Assembly (NCBI GenBank): GCA_016712405.1
Contig: JADJRD010000006.1
Span: 33,417 to 97,416, forward strand
Direction: 5' to 3'
DNA length: 64,000 bases
Source: Cellvibrio sp.
GTDB taxonomy: Bacteria; Pseudomonadota; Gammaproteobacteria; Pseudomonadales; Cellvibrionaceae
Shown: positions 36,015 to 46,675 of the stretch, piece after piece
How positions within the stretch are numbered: the first letter of the stretch is position 1
How the letters are laid out: every line of letters begins with the position of its first letter
Position numbers and translations under genes: made by a program
Notes under the pieces: model-generated
Database searches by the model: none
The model's input: only the letters and a program-made list of their open reading frames with translations
Told to the model about the DNA's origin: nothing

Positions 36015-37442
36015 TTAACACCTAAAAATTAGCTTAGTCGAAATACCACCCCTAACATTATTGATCTCAAGCCTACCCTTATGCAGCTTCATAATTTCTT
36101 GTACAAAATTCAACCCCAACCCAGTACTTTTTTTACCGGTTTCAGGTCGAGGAAGCGAGAAGAAGCGATCGGTGAGTTTGGTGATGGCGAAATCTGGAAT
36201 CGGTGCGCCTTGATTGAATAGGCTGAAAATGATTTGCTCCCCTACTCTGCTTAACTGAATTTTTATTGCGCCCTTATTGGGTGTGAAATCCAGCGCATTA
36301 TCAAGCAGATTGCTAATCGCTTGTTCAAGTAGAAAGATTTCACCAATCACTTCCAGGTTTTGATCGGAAACAATATCCAATTGAATATTTTTTTGCTGCA
36401 TACGCAGTTCATAACGTTTTATTACCTCGCTGATTAAGCTCGTCATATTCACAGAGACAGGTTGATGGAGGCTTTGCTGGTGTTCGATTTTGGCAAGGTT
36501 TAACAAACGATCGATCAGTTGCTGCAAACGCTGGCTTTCGATATCAATATTATTAAGAAACGATTTGCGCTGCTCTTCCGTCATGGGTGATTGCAATACT
36601 TCAGCTGCGGCGCGTATGCCTGCTAATGGACTTTTTAATTCATGTGTCAGTGTTTGCACATAATTTTCAATGTAGTTTTTGCCTTCCAATTCTGCGCGCA
36701 TGGATTCAAGCGCACTGGCTAGTTGCCGAAGTTCGCCACTGGCGATTTTACTTTGTTGGATCTCCGCGCGCTCACCTTTGCTGACACTCAAAGCATAGTT
36801 TCGCAATTTTTGTAATTCACGACTCAACCACCAGGAAAACACTGCTCCGAGCAATAAGCCAGCCACTATTAATAAACCACCAAAAATACTTAAGCGGAAT
36901 TGTGTACGATTAATATAGGGTTCCATACTACGATTAGGTTTGGAGACTGACACCACTCCAATAATTTCGTCACCATTTCGGATAGGTGCAGCAACATACA
37001 TAATCGTTGAACTATCATCCCCGGAAACTTCAGGCGATGAACGAGCACCATACTGGCCTTGCAGGGTTAAATAGACGTCGTTCCACTTTGAATAGTCCAT
37101 TCCTACAGCAATGTTTTTGGAATCTAATAAGACTATACCTTTTTTATCCGTTACATAAATACGGTGATTAACTGAAGATTTATGCACACCCCAAATTTTA
37201 GCTTTAGGCAAACGATTACCATATGCGCGAAAAATTTCTGCATAAAAATCATTATTGACTTTATTCTCCAGCATAGGCTGTTTTAAAAATTCGGCGAGCA
37301 GATTGGCTGTATCAACCAATGTTTCTTCGGTAGATTGTCGAATGCCAGGTTTAATTTCTTCCATTACCGTGGAAAATAGAAAATAACCGCTGGCGCTCAC
37401 AAACAATATGTAAACCAAAAATATTCTGGCACTCAGACTCAT
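36015..37442 (-). CDS. creC: CreC-type sensor histidine kinase, without a neighbouring CreB
   Basis: The 475-residue product matches E. coli CreC (474) along its length. Residues 1-30 form a first membrane helix. The periplasmic sensor follows with NRIYVTDKKGIVLLDS-like sequence, GMDYSKWNDVYLTLQGQYGA and SSTIMYVAAPI. The second helix is at about 187-205, then a HAMP-like linker, the phospho-acceptor box YVQTLTHELKSPLAGIRAAA (His in HELKSP), and the ATPase motifs NLLDNALDF and GLGLNFVQEI. ATG 37442 is chosen to match CreC starts. The stop of the lipoprotein peptidase lies only 1 nt upstream, so translation is coupled. No response regulator creB or inner-membrane creD is present on either side, so the partner must be encoded elsewhere. 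Confidence 0.92.
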   Translation of the reverse strand: MSLSARIFLVYILFVSASGYFLFSTVMEEIKPGIRQSTEETLVDTANLLAEFLKQPMLENKVNNDFYAEIFRAYGNRLPKAKIWGVHKSSVNHRIYVTDKKGIVLLDSKNIAVGMDYSKWNDVYLTLQGQYGARSSPEVSGDDSSTIMYVAAPIRNGDEIIGVVSVSKPNRSMEPYINRTQFRLSIFGGLLIVAGLLLGAVFSWWLSRELQKLRNYALSVSKGERAEIQQSKIASGELRQLASALESMRAELEGKNYIENYVQTLTHELKSPLAGIRAAAEVLQSPMTEEQRKSFLNNIDIESQRLQQLIDRLLNLAKIEHQQSLHQPVSVNMTSLISEVIKRYELRMQQKNIQLDIVSDQNLEVIGEIFLLEQAISNLLDNALDFTPNKGAIKIQLSRVGEQIIFSLFNQGAPIPDFAITKLTDRFFSLPRPETGKKSTGLGLNFVQEIMKLHKGRLEINNVRGGISTKLIFRC

Positions 37443-37443
37443 G

Positions 37444-40140
37444 TTAATCATTCAACATTAAATGTTTCATATTCACACAACGCTGTTCTTCTTGTACCGC
37501 AATTTTCAAAAAACGATTGATCACGGGGCTTAGCGGTGCGTGCTGATTGAGTGCTGTCGTTAGGCGCCTAACCCCTTCCGCCGTACAAACACGCGGGAGC
37601 ATGCCGAGATAGGCTGATACAAAACGCTCATCTTGTGATTCATGCAGCTGGGGCAGATTAAACAATATGTTGCCAGCATAAGCTTCACGATATTCTATTT
37701 GCGAAGCTGGAAATAAATTCGCCATAATTAAGCGTGATGTAGCTAGTTTATATTCCTGATTTTTGGCAATCATCTTTTCAAAGAATGTTAATTTCACTTT
37801 TGCATCAGGTCGGCTTGCGTCTGACACCAACAACCACTGCTGCCCCATATCACTGGCATCTTTCTTCTTTTCTTTTTCAGTTAAGCTTAAAGCAGTCTTA
37901 TGCTGGAAAGTATTTAATCTAACCAGTGTTGTCCATCTGCGATCTTGATCATATACCAAACCTTTTACTTTTTGCTTGCCTGTTAAATAATCTGCCAAAC
38001 GATTCAGTGCGGCGGGGGTATAAGCCATTTGCACATAAGTATCAAACCAGATCTTTTGTATATCACTACCCGCTTGAGCCGCATTTAATTCACGCCAAGT
38101 GATTTTTTCCAACTGAATTAATTCATTCTCGAATTTGTTTTTGCTGTCGCGCATTTGCCAGAAATAGTCGCGCACCATTTTCATTTTGGCGCCCGTTGCG
38201 AAAACATCGGTAGGATCATCTGAAATTAACGACGCTTCCATTAAATCAACATAATCAGTCAAGGCCATTCGCTGATCCAACACATCATCCCATAAATGTT
38301 GCCAGAGATTAGCGCGCATAGAAGAATCAAAATATCGCAGATGTTGCTTTACTGTACTGAGTGATTTTTTATCCAAGGCAATTTTCACGTAAGCCATATC
38401 ATTCATATTGGGATAAACGAAATCGGGACAAGCCATATTTTTTTCAATGGTCAATGATGTTTTTTCACCGCTATAAACCAGCGGCATTACTGCAGTTTGA
38501 TAAATCGTTTGTTGATTGGCAGAATTGTCCGCCTGATAAAACCCTAACTCAATTTTTTGAGTGCGCAAGGTTGGATGATCTTGTGGGGCCAATTGCACAA
38601 CTGAAAATTCAGAGAGTGGGGAAACATTTTGATTATCACCACAGGAAAAATTTACCTGAATAGTATTCAGGCCCGCCAAATAGAGCCATTCTTGCGTCCA
38701 ACCAGTTAAGTCAAGTTTTCCTGCCAACGCAACTTCATTCATAAAATCGTTTAATTCAGTATTTCCGTAACTGAATTTTTTAAGGTAATTAGCAACACCT
38801 TTGCGGAAGTTTTCTTCACCGACGTAATAAGCAAGCTGCTTTAATACCGAAGCTCCTTTTCCATAGGTAATCCCATCAAAATTGGTAAAGGCTTCAGCAG
38901 TATTGGCAACCGGAAGTTCAATGGCATGGGTAGTCACTAACTGATCTTCAGTGTAAGCCCATTGTTTCATTCTGGAATAGAAAAGCCCCCATACATCATC
39001 CGCAAACTCACTGTTTTTTGACATTTGCAGATAAGACATATAAGTCGCGAAACTTTCGTTTAACCACAAGCCATTCCACCAATCCATGGTCACTAAATTT
39101 CCAAACCACATATGAGCTAGCTCATGTGAGATTACATTCGCATGACGAAAGCGCTCTAATCGAGTTTTTACTCCACGCCCTACAAATATTTCGTTAAAGG
39201 TTACAGCACCCAAATTTTCCATTGCACCTGAATTAAAATCAGGAACAATTAATTGATCGTATTTCCCAAAAGGATATTCAATTTCAAAATATTGATTGTA
39301 AAAATCAAAACTTTGCTGGGTATAGGTAAACCACTCTTGCGGCTGTACATATTGTGCAATTTCCTGCCGGGCAAAAACACGTAATGGAATCGAGCCCGAT
39401 TTCCCCTCCCATACCTTATAAGGGCCTGCATGAAGCGGGAAAATATACGAAGGAATTTTGGGAGTCACGGGAAACGCCCAACGTTTTTTACCATTATCAT
39501 TGGTGATAGACGTTTCTCGCTGTGCTGATACCACTTGCCAATCCGCCGGTGCGAATACCGTTAATTCGTAAGTGGCCTTGATATTGGGTTGATCAAAATG
39601 AGGGAACATCTTGTTGGCATTGTAAGGCTCAAAATTACTGTAGAGATAGACATTGCCGGTTTCAGGATCTTTATAGCGGTGCAATCCATCACCAGCTTTT
39701 GAATATTCACGTTCAAATTCAATACGCAATGTATTTTTTTTCTGACTAAATATGTCGGGCGCCAATTGAACAAAATATTGTTGGTACTCAAAGTCAACAA
39801 CGGCACCATTCAGAGTCACTGCGTTTACTTTTCCGGTATTAAAATCCACCGTAACAGGCGAAAGATTATTATCAGCCAAACTAAAATCAATGGTGATTTC
39901 ACCTTTATAAGATTCTGTTTGTGCATCCAGATTCATTATTAATTGGTAGCTGACATCGGCTATTTGATTTGCGCGCATGTGAGCGTAATTCTGTTCCAGG
40001 TAAGGTGCCGCTTTACGCTCCAACCGAATCGACTGAGATGCATTTTTTACATCCCGGTTTACATCTGGTCCAGATTGCTGGCAAGACACGATCAAGCTGG
40101 ATGAAATCATGATCAAAAAAAACTGCAACAATCTATTCAT
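37444..40140 (-). CDS. M1 family aminopeptidase, predicted lipoprotein
   Basis: The 898-residue product is an M1 zinc metallopeptidase. Unlike PepN it begins with a lipoprotein signal (MNRLLQFFLIMISSSLIVSC, lipobox IVSC with Cys20), which puts it in the cell envelope on the periplasmic side of a membrane. The domain order is an N-terminal beta-sandwich, the anchoring motif GAMENLGAVTFNE, the zinc site HELAHMWFGNL with the third ligand in WLNESFA, and a long helical C-terminal domain. AGGAG lies 10 nt before the ATG. It may trim imported or extracellular peptides. It is followed at once by creC. The hairpin upstream at 40168 separates it from accA. Confidence 0.93.
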   Translation of the reverse strand: MNRLLQFFLIMISSSLIVSCQQSGPDVNRDVKNASQSIRLERKAAPYLEQNYAHMRANQIADVSYQLIMNLDAQTESYKGEITIDFSLADNNLSPVTVDFNTGKVNAVTLNGAVVDFEYQQYFVQLAPDIFSQKKNTLRIEFEREYSKAGDGLHRYKDPETGNVYLYSNFEPYNANKMFPHFDQPNIKATYELTVFAPADWQVVSAQRETSITNDNGKKRWAFPVTPKIPSYIFPLHAGPYKVWEGKSGSIPLRVFARQEIAQYVQPQEWFTYTQQSFDFYNQYFEIEYPFGKYDQLIVPDFNSGAMENLGAVTFNEIFVGRGVKTRLERFRHANVISHELAHMWFGNLVTMDWWNGLWLNESFATYMSYLQMSKNSEFADDVWGLFYSRMKQWAYTEDQLVTTHAIELPVANTAEAFTNFDGITYGKGASVLKQLAYYVGEENFRKGVANYLKKFSYGNTELNDFMNEVALAGKLDLTGWTQEWLYLAGLNTIQVNFSCGDNQNVSPLSEFSVVQLAPQDHPTLRTQKIELGFYQADNSANQQTIYQTAVMPLVYSGEKTSLTIEKNMACPDFVYPNMNDMAYVKIALDKKSLSTVKQHLRYFDSSMRANLWQHLWDDVLDQRMALTDYVDLMEASLISDDPTDVFATGAKMKMVRDYFWQMRDSKNKFENELIQLEKITWRELNAAQAGSDIQKIWFDTYVQMAYTPAALNRLADYLTGKQKVKGLVYDQDRRWTTLVRLNTFQHKTALSLTEKEKKKDASDMGQQWLLVSDASRPDAKVKLTFFEKMIAKNQEYKLATSRLIMANLFPASQIEYREAYAGNILFNLPQLHESQDERFVSAYLGMLPRVCTAEGVRRLTTALNQHAPLSPVINRFLKIAVQEEQRCVNMKHLMLND

Positions 40141-40167
40141 CTTTATTTTTCTCCTGTCAAAATTTCA

Positions 40168-40204
40168 TAAAAAAAGCCGCTGACTCACGCCAGCGGCTTT
40201 TTTA
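40168..40204 (-). terminator. Rho-independent terminator after accA
   Basis: AAAAAGCCGCTG and CAGCGGCTTTTT pair around an ACTCACGC-type loop and are flanked by A and T runs. It lies 24 bp beyond the accA stop and just upstream of the M1 lipoprotein gene, closing the envelope/lipid cluster. Confidence 0.92.
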
Positions 40205-40227
40205 GTGTTTCGAATTTATGGATAGCA

Positions 40228-41175
40228 TCAATTACCATAACTCATTAATCGCTGATAACGACGCTCAAGTAAAGCATCAATCGGTTCTTTACTTAATTGA
40301 TCAACTTGTTGAGTTAAACGTTGGCGCAAGGTATCTGCCATTTGGTCTAAATCCCGATGGGCACCACCTAATGGCTCAGGAATGGTTTCATCAACAATAC
40401 CTAATTCCTGTAATACTTTTGATGTGACACCCATTGCCTGTGCCGCTTCTGGCGCTTTGGCAACAGTCTTCCAAATAATATTGGCGCAGCCTTCAGGTGA
40501 AATTACAAAGTAGGTGGAATACTGCAACATGTTCAGATGATCGCCCACACCAATCGCCAAAGCGCCACCAGAAGAACCTTCACCAATCACTGTACAAATA
40601 ATCGGTGTACGCAAACGGGACATCACAGCTAGGTTTTTAGCAATCGACTCAGAAATACCTCGCTCTTCAGAGTCAATACCAGGATAGGCGCCAGGTGTGT
40701 CGATCAAGGTAAGAATCGGCATTTTGAAACGCTCAGCCATTTCCATCAAACGCAGAGCCTTACGATAACCTTCCGGTCTTGGCATACCAAAGTTGCGCTG
40801 GACCTTCTCAGTCACAGTTCGGCCTTTTTCTTCACCAATTACCATGACTGGCTTGCCATCCAAACGGGCGACGCCACCAATAATGGCCTTGTCATCACCA
40901 AAGTGACGATCGCCATGTAGCTCATCAAAATCAGTAAATACGCGAGTGATGTAGTCAGAGGTATAGGGGCGCAGTGGGTGACGTGCCACCTTGACGATCT
41001 CCCAAGCGGTCAGCTTGGAATAGATAGCTTCAGTGAGTTTTGTGCTTTTTTCGCGCAGCTTGGCGATTTCGTCAGCAAGATTGACATCGCTTGAGCGGCC
41101 AACCAGTTGTAGTTCTTCAATCTTCGTTTCAAGTTCAGCAATCGGCTGTTCAAAATCCAGAAAATTTAGATTCAT
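40228..41175 (-). CDS. accA: Acetyl-CoA carboxylase carboxyltransferase, alpha subunit
   Basis: The 315-residue subunit forms, with AccD, the carboxyltransferase that makes malonyl-CoA for fatty-acid synthesis. It begins MNLNFLDFEQPIAELETKIE. The CoA and biotin site region reads GEGSSGGALAIGVGD near residues 200-214, then SPEGCANIIWK. Length is as in E. coli (319). It is the last gene of the pyrH-accA cluster, 122 bp after dnaE, with a terminator behind it. Confidence 0.97.
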   Translation of the reverse strand: MNLNFLDFEQPIAELETKIEELQLVGRSSDVNLADEIAKLREKSTKLTEAIYSKLTAWEIVKVARHPLRPYTSDYITRVFTDFDELHGDRHFGDDKAIIGGVARLDGKPVMVIGEEKGRTVTEKVQRNFGMPRPEGYRKALRLMEMAERFKMPILTLIDTPGAYPGIDSEERGISESIAKNLAVMSRLRTPIICTVIGEGSSGGALAIGVGDHLNMLQYSTYFVISPEGCANIIWKTVAKAPEAAQAMGVTSKVLQELGIVDETIPEPLGGAHRDLDQMADTLRQRLTQQVDQLSKEPIDALLERRYQRLMSYGN

Positions 41176-41297
41176 ATCAGGCTCTTATAGGTCTAAGAAT
41201 CGGACTTATCCAAGCGGCTATTGTCGCCTACCCGGTCGGTAATGGGGCGCTACCTTACGCGAAAATGTAAAATTAGTCGACCATTTTTCCAGACCGA

Positions 41298-44200
41298 TTA
41301 GTGATAAACCAAACTCACACTTTGGCTGCCATAACGCTCTCGAAGGCTCTGCAAAAGCTCGTCTTCCGGGCGCAGCAACCATTCATTGCCCAACTGGATT
41401 TGGGCTTTTGCATCACTGCGTGAATAATCAATAATCAGCGGACATTTAGCGACTTTTTGCGGGGAACCACGATGCAGCTGCAACAGCTGCATTAAATCGC
41501 GGACGGCATTGGGCGCTAATAATCCTGCGTGCCATTGCAAATGAATTTCACGTACTTTGTCTTGGCGTAGATCACTCAATAATTCCACTTTATCGGCGCT
41601 CATTTTTAATTGACCGCTGAAGTCATCGTGTTTAACTTGACCGGTGATCACTAGCAAGCCATCTTTCAATAACAAATCACGTGAATCGTTATAAATTTCA
41701 GAAAAAAGTGTGACATCCATTCGACCGGTGCGATCATCCACTGTCACTATTGCCAAATTATCACCACGTTTGGTTTTGACTAGGCGTTGCGAAATAATTA
41801 ATCCAGCAATCGTTTGGCTGGATTTTTCCGGTTTCAAATTAGCAATACGCGACGTCACCAGATGTTCGAGTTCTTGTTCGTATTCATCAATGGGATGACC
41901 GGTTAAATACAAACCGAGTGTTTCTTTTTCGGCGTGCAATCTGTCTTTAATTGACCAGCTGCGTGTATTTAAAAAATCTTTATAGACATCAGTGATAGAG
42001 GTTTCTGCTGCAATCACTTCGCCAAACAAATCCATCATACCTGCATTGGAATTTGCCGCAGACTGTTCGGCAGTTTTAACAGCCTCGCTCATGGCTGCAA
42101 ACATAATCGCCCGATCATGATCACGATTGTAATCGGGCGTGTTGTAACTTTACCCAAACGATCCGCAGCACCTGAACGAATAATGGCTTCAAGTGCACGT
42201 TTATTTAATTTACGTGCATCAACTCGCGCGCAAAAATCAAATAAATCTTTAAAAGGCCCTGCTTCATTGCGCGCTGCAATAATCGATTCAACCGGGCCTT
42301 CACCCAAACCTTTAATAGCGCCCAATCCATAAATAATATTGCCCTCATCATCCACCGTGAAATGAAACTCACCAGAATTGACATCAGGCGGCAAGAGTTT
42401 TAATTTCATGGTGCGACATTCTTCAATGAAGGTCACCACCTTTTCAGTTTTATCCATGTCAGACGACATAGTGGCTGCCATAAAATGCGCAGGATAATGC
42501 GCTTTCAACCAAGCGGTTTGATAAGACACAATTGCATAAGCGGCTGAGTGTGATTTGTTAAAACCGTAACCGGCAAATTTTTCTACTAGATCAAAAATTT
42601 TAATTGCCAACTGACCATCAACACCTTGTTCTTTTGCGCCCGCCTCAAAAACTTCGCGCTGCTTGGCCATTTCTTCTGGTTTTTTCTTACCCATGGCGCG
42701 ACGCAACATGTCGGCACCACCGAGTGTATAACCTGCGAGAACTTGCGCGATTTGCATAACCTGTTCTTGATAAACAATAACACCATAAGTCGGCTCAAGT
42801 ACCGGCTTCAAACTTTGATGCTGAAATTTTGCATCGGGGTAAGCGACTTGCGCACGACCATGTTTACGATTAATAAAATCGTCTACCATGCCAGATTCCA
42901 AAGGGCCTGGACGAAAGAGCGCAACCAATGCAATCAAATCTTCAATATTGTCGGGCTGTAAACGCTTGATCAGATCTTTCATACCACGTGATTCCAATTG
43001 GAATACTGCCGTAGTTTCCGCGCGTTTTAATAATGTATAAGTTTTGGGATCATCAAGTGGAATCGCGCTGATATCCAAAGGTGGTTCACTTTTTTTCGCG
43101 CGCTGTTTATCAATCATAATGCGCGCCCAATCGATAATGGTGAGCGTGCGCAATCCTAAAAAGTCGAACTTCACCAAACCCGCTTCTTCAACATCACCTT
43201 TATCAAATTGTGTAACCAAACCACCGCCGGTTTCATCGCAATACAAAGGAGCAAAGTCAGTGAGTTTTGTTGGAGCAATTACAACACCCCCGGCATGTTT
43301 ACCAACATTACGGGTTAATCCTTCAAGTTGCTCTGCCATTTCCCAAATTTCACCCGCATCACCATCAACTGTAATAAATTCTTTTAGTTGTGGCTCTTCT
43401 TGTAGCGCTTGTTCCAAGGTCATGCCGGGTGTTGGCGGAATCATTTTCGATAATTTATCAGCAAGCCCGTAAGATTTTCCTTGCACACGTGCAACGTCAC
43501 GCACTACGGCTTTAGCCGCCATAGTACCGAAAGTAATAATTTGGCTGACGGCGTCGCGACCATAATTATCGGCAACATAAGCAATCACTTTATCGCGATT
43601 GTCCATGCAAAAATCGATATCAAAATCCGGCATGGAAACCCGTTCTGGATTTAAAAAACGCTCAAACAGTAAATCGTATTGCAGAGGATCGAGATCGGTA
43701 ATTTTTAATGAGTAAGCCACTAATGAACCTGCACCAGAACCACGACCTGGCCCCACTGGAATATCGTGATCTTTTGCCCACTGAATAAAATCCATCACAA
43801 TCAAAAAATAACCGGGAAAACCCATTTGAATAATAATATCCAATTCAAATGTCAGTCGATCATCATAAACTTTTCGACGTTCGAGATAATCTGCAGCCTC
43901 TTTATCTAAAATCCTATCAAGTCTTTCTTCCAAACCTTTTTGCGAAATTTGTCTAAAAAATTCGGCTTCGGTTAAACCTGCAGGCACTGGATATTCCGGT
44001 AAAAAATATTTACCCATTTGAATAGTGACATTACAACGCTTGGCAATTTCAACACTGTTAATTATCGCTTCAGGTATATCACTGAAAAGCTCTGCCATTT
44101 CTTCTGCAGAACGCAAATATTGTTGATCGCTGTAGCGACGTTCACGGCGTGGATCATCCAGTGTGCGCCCTTCGCTAATACAAACTCTCGCCTCATGCAC

Positions 44201-44833
44201 TTCAAACTCAGAGGCTTTTAAAAAACGAACATCATTGGTGGCAACGACCGGACAATTCATTTCAATTGCCAGTTCAACCGCAGCATGCAAATAATTCTCA
44301 TCGTTTTCACGCCCGGTTCTTTGTAATTCGAGATAGAAACGCGACGGAAAATCTTTGATCCAATCACACAACAATTCATGTGCTTGTTGTTTGCGACCCG
44401 ATAATAAAGCCACACCTATATCACCAAATTTTGCACCAGAAAGTGCAATCACTCCTTCGCTGAATTCGCTGATCCATTGACGCTGGATATAGGCAATCCC
44501 CTGATGCTGCCCGTGACGCCAAGCGCGAGAAATTAATTCGATAATATTTTTATAGCCAGAATTGTTCATGGCCAACAAGGTAATCAAAGTCGGAGCAGAT
44601 TCAGAATCTTGCGATTGCAATAGAAAATCACTGCCTATAATGGGCTTAACACCAGAACCCTGAGCAGCTTTATAAAATTTAATCAGGCCGTAAAAATTGG
44701 TGAGATCGGTAATCGCGCAAGCTGGCATGCGATTATTGGCCACAGATTTAATCAACGGCTTGATGCGAATAAGGCTATCACTGAGTGAAAATTCAGTGTG
44801 AATACGCAGATGAACGAAATCGGCAACAGACAT
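41298..44833 (-). CDS. dnaE: DNA polymerase III alpha subunit (frameshifted in this sequence)
   Basis: DnaE is the replicative polymerase. The frame from ATG 44833 begins MSVADFVHLRIHTEFSLSDS (PHP domain) and carries the catalytic aspartates in PDFDIDFCMDNRD, DEKGDVEEAG-like QFDKGDVEEAGLVKFDF and the finger block GYGFNKSHSAAYA. It leaves frame at the GGG run 42135-42137. With one added base, GKVTTRPDYNRDHDRAIMFA continues into the downstream frame with the OB fold (AGLIISQRLVKTKRGDNLA) and the stop at 41298. The repaired protein has 1178 residues (E. coli 1160). Since the gene is essential, the break should be a base-calling loss. It starts 2 nt after rnhB. Confidence 0.93.
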
Positions 44834-44835
44834 GA

Positions 44836-45441
44836 TTAAAATAACTTCATCTGTTCAATTTTATTTCTTACCGGTGCGTAAGAACGGCGATGAATTTCCG
44901 TTACCCCTAATTTATCCAATGCATCCATATGTATTTGTGTCGGATAACCTTTGTGATCGGCAAATCCATAACCAGGATATTCTTTGTCTAATAAAATCAT
45001 TTCACGATCACGAGTGACTTTTGCCAGTATCGATGCCGCACTGATTGCAGCAACACGACTATCACCTTTTACTACTGCTTCAGCAGCGTATTTACATTTG
45101 GGTAGTTTATTACCATCAACCAAGACATGTTCCGGTTGAATGTGCAGACCTTCCACGGCGCGCGTCATAGCCAACAAACTAGCTTGCAGAATATTAATGC
45201 GATCAATTTCTTCCACACTGGCGCGAGCAATAAACCAAGATTTGGCTTTTATTTTTATCTCATCAAATAAAAGTTCACGACGCTTTTCGCTAAGTTTTTT
45301 TGAGTCATCCAAACCTTCTATAGGATTTTCCGGATCAAGAATTACCGCTGCAGCAACTACGTCACCCGCTAATGGTCCACGTCCGACCTCATCACATCCC
45401 GCCAACAAAACTCCCTGATAAATAGAAATAAAAGGTTCCAT
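44836..45441 (-). CDS. rnhB: Ribonuclease HII
   Basis: The 201-residue enzyme cleaves RNA in RNA-DNA hybrids and removes single ribonucleotides from DNA. The active-site start GCDEVGRGPLAGDVVAAAV (Asp, Glu) is at residues 15-33, with LDDSKKLSEKRR and later VDGNKLP and GDSRVAAISAASILAKVTRD. Size equals E. coli RNase HII (198). It is 2 nt from lpxB and 2 nt from dnaE, so the three are one translational unit. Confidence 0.97.
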   Translation of the reverse strand: MEPFISIYQGVLLAGCDEVGRGPLAGDVVAAAVILDPENPIEGLDDSKKLSEKRRELLFDEIKIKAKSWFIARASVEEIDRINILQASLLAMTRAVEGLHIQPEHVLVDGNKLPKCKYAAEAVVKGDSRVAAISAASILAKVTRDREMILLDKEYPGYGFADHKGYPTQIHMDALDKLGVTEIHRRSYAPVRNKIEQMKLF

Positions 45442-45443
45442 AA

Positions 45444-46586
45444 TTATGGTCTGATTAATTTAGCTATTGCGTCAGCGGCACGCTCACTGGCATTAAGTCT
45501 CAATTCAACGTGCATTTCCTGAAAATATTGCACCAATTTTTCTGTTTCGTCTGGATTATCAAAATAATGCATGACCGCATTACCCAGTGCATGAGGGGTC
45601 GCTTTATCTTGCAATAATTCTGGCACCAACATTTTTTGGGCCAATAAATTAGGCAAAGAAACAAACGGCGTCTTGATCAATCTGGATAAAATTTTATAAC
45701 TTAAGGATACCATTTTGTAAGCGACAACCATTGGTTTTTTCAACAACATAGCTTCCAATGTTACAGTTCCTGAAGCCAATAAAACCACATCAGCTGCCGC
45801 TATCACTTCGTGTGATCGACCATTAAACAACGTGAATGGAAAATCAACATAATCACTTAAAGCCAAATGCAATTGATGATAGCGATCGGAATTGGCGGCT
45901 GGAATAATGAAGTGCAAAAGTGGATCTTGTTCCAAACAAAAAACACCGGCATGCATAAATAAATTTGCCATACGCTCAACTTCTGAGGAACGACTACCCG
46001 GTAGAAGAGCAACAAACCTTCCCGTTTCCGGTAAACCCAAGGCTTTTCTTGCTGCCATTTTGTCTGTGTGCAACGGAATTTCATCAGCTAAATGATGCCC
46101 AACAAATTCAACAGGAACCTGATGCTCCTGATAAAATTTGGCTTCGAAGGGCAATAAAGTCAATATCAAATCCACGGCGCGTTTGACTTTCAGCACACGT
46201 TTTTGTCGCCAGGCCCAAACAGAAGGGCTGACATAATGAACTGTTTTAATCCCTTTTGCTTTTAATGACTCTTCCAGCGACAAATTGAAATCCGGTGAAT
46301 CAATTCCAATAAAAACAGAGGGTGGATTTTTAATAAAATGTTCACGAATAAATTTTCGAATTCGTAATAATTCGAAAATTCGCTTCAAGGGTTCAATTAA
46401 ACCCATCACTGCCAAGCGGTCTTGCGGAAAATAAGAATGGAAACCCTGCGCCAACATTAATGGCCCACCGATTCCAGAAAAAGTAGCGTTAGGAAATTGT
46501 TTGCGAAGTTCTTGTATCAGCGCCGCACCCAGAATGTCTCCCGATGCTTCACCTACCACTATCGCTATGTGAATTGATTCAGACAC
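45444..46586 (-). CDS. lpxB: Lipid-A-disaccharide synthase
   Basis: The 380-residue glycosyltransferase joins UDP-diacylglucosamine and lipid X to form the lipid A disaccharide at the inner membrane. It starts with HIAIVVGEASGDILGA and carries FSGIGGPLMLAQG, DSPDFNLSLE, HYVSPSVWAWRQKRV and ALLPGSRSSEVERM, all typical. I choose GTG 46586 because GGAG lies 6 nt before it and the product then begins as in E. coli; the ATG at 46613 has no ribosome-binding site. It follows lpxA by about 90 bp. Confidence 0.96.
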   Translation of the reverse strand: MSESIHIAIVVGEASGDILGAALIQELRKQFPNATFSGIGGPLMLAQGFHSYFPQDRLAVMGLIEPLKRIFELLRIRKFIREHFIKNPPSVFIGIDSPDFNLSLEESLKAKGIKTVHYVSPSVWAWRQKRVLKVKRAVDLILTLLPFEAKFYQEHQVPVEFVGHHLADEIPLHTDKMAARKALGLPETGRFVALLPGSRSSEVERMANLFMHAGVFCLEQDPLLHFIIPAANSDRYHQLHLALSDYVDFPFTLFNGRSHEVIAAADVVLLASGTVTLEAMLLKKPMVVAYKMVSLSYKILSRLIKTPFVSLPNLLAQKMLVPELLQDKATPHALGNAVMHYFDNPDETEKLVQYFQEMHVELRLNASERAADAIAKLIRP

Positions 46587-46675
46587 ACAAATCTCCAGCG
46601 GGATTTCGATCATTTTTTTTGTAAATCACAACCGGTATTAACTTCTATTGTCACTGACATTAAAAATGATTTTTA

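Noticed and set aside
46587..46613. ATG at 46613 as the lpxB start
   Set aside because: It lacks a ribosome-binding site, while GTG 46586 has GGAG at 6 nt and matches family starts.
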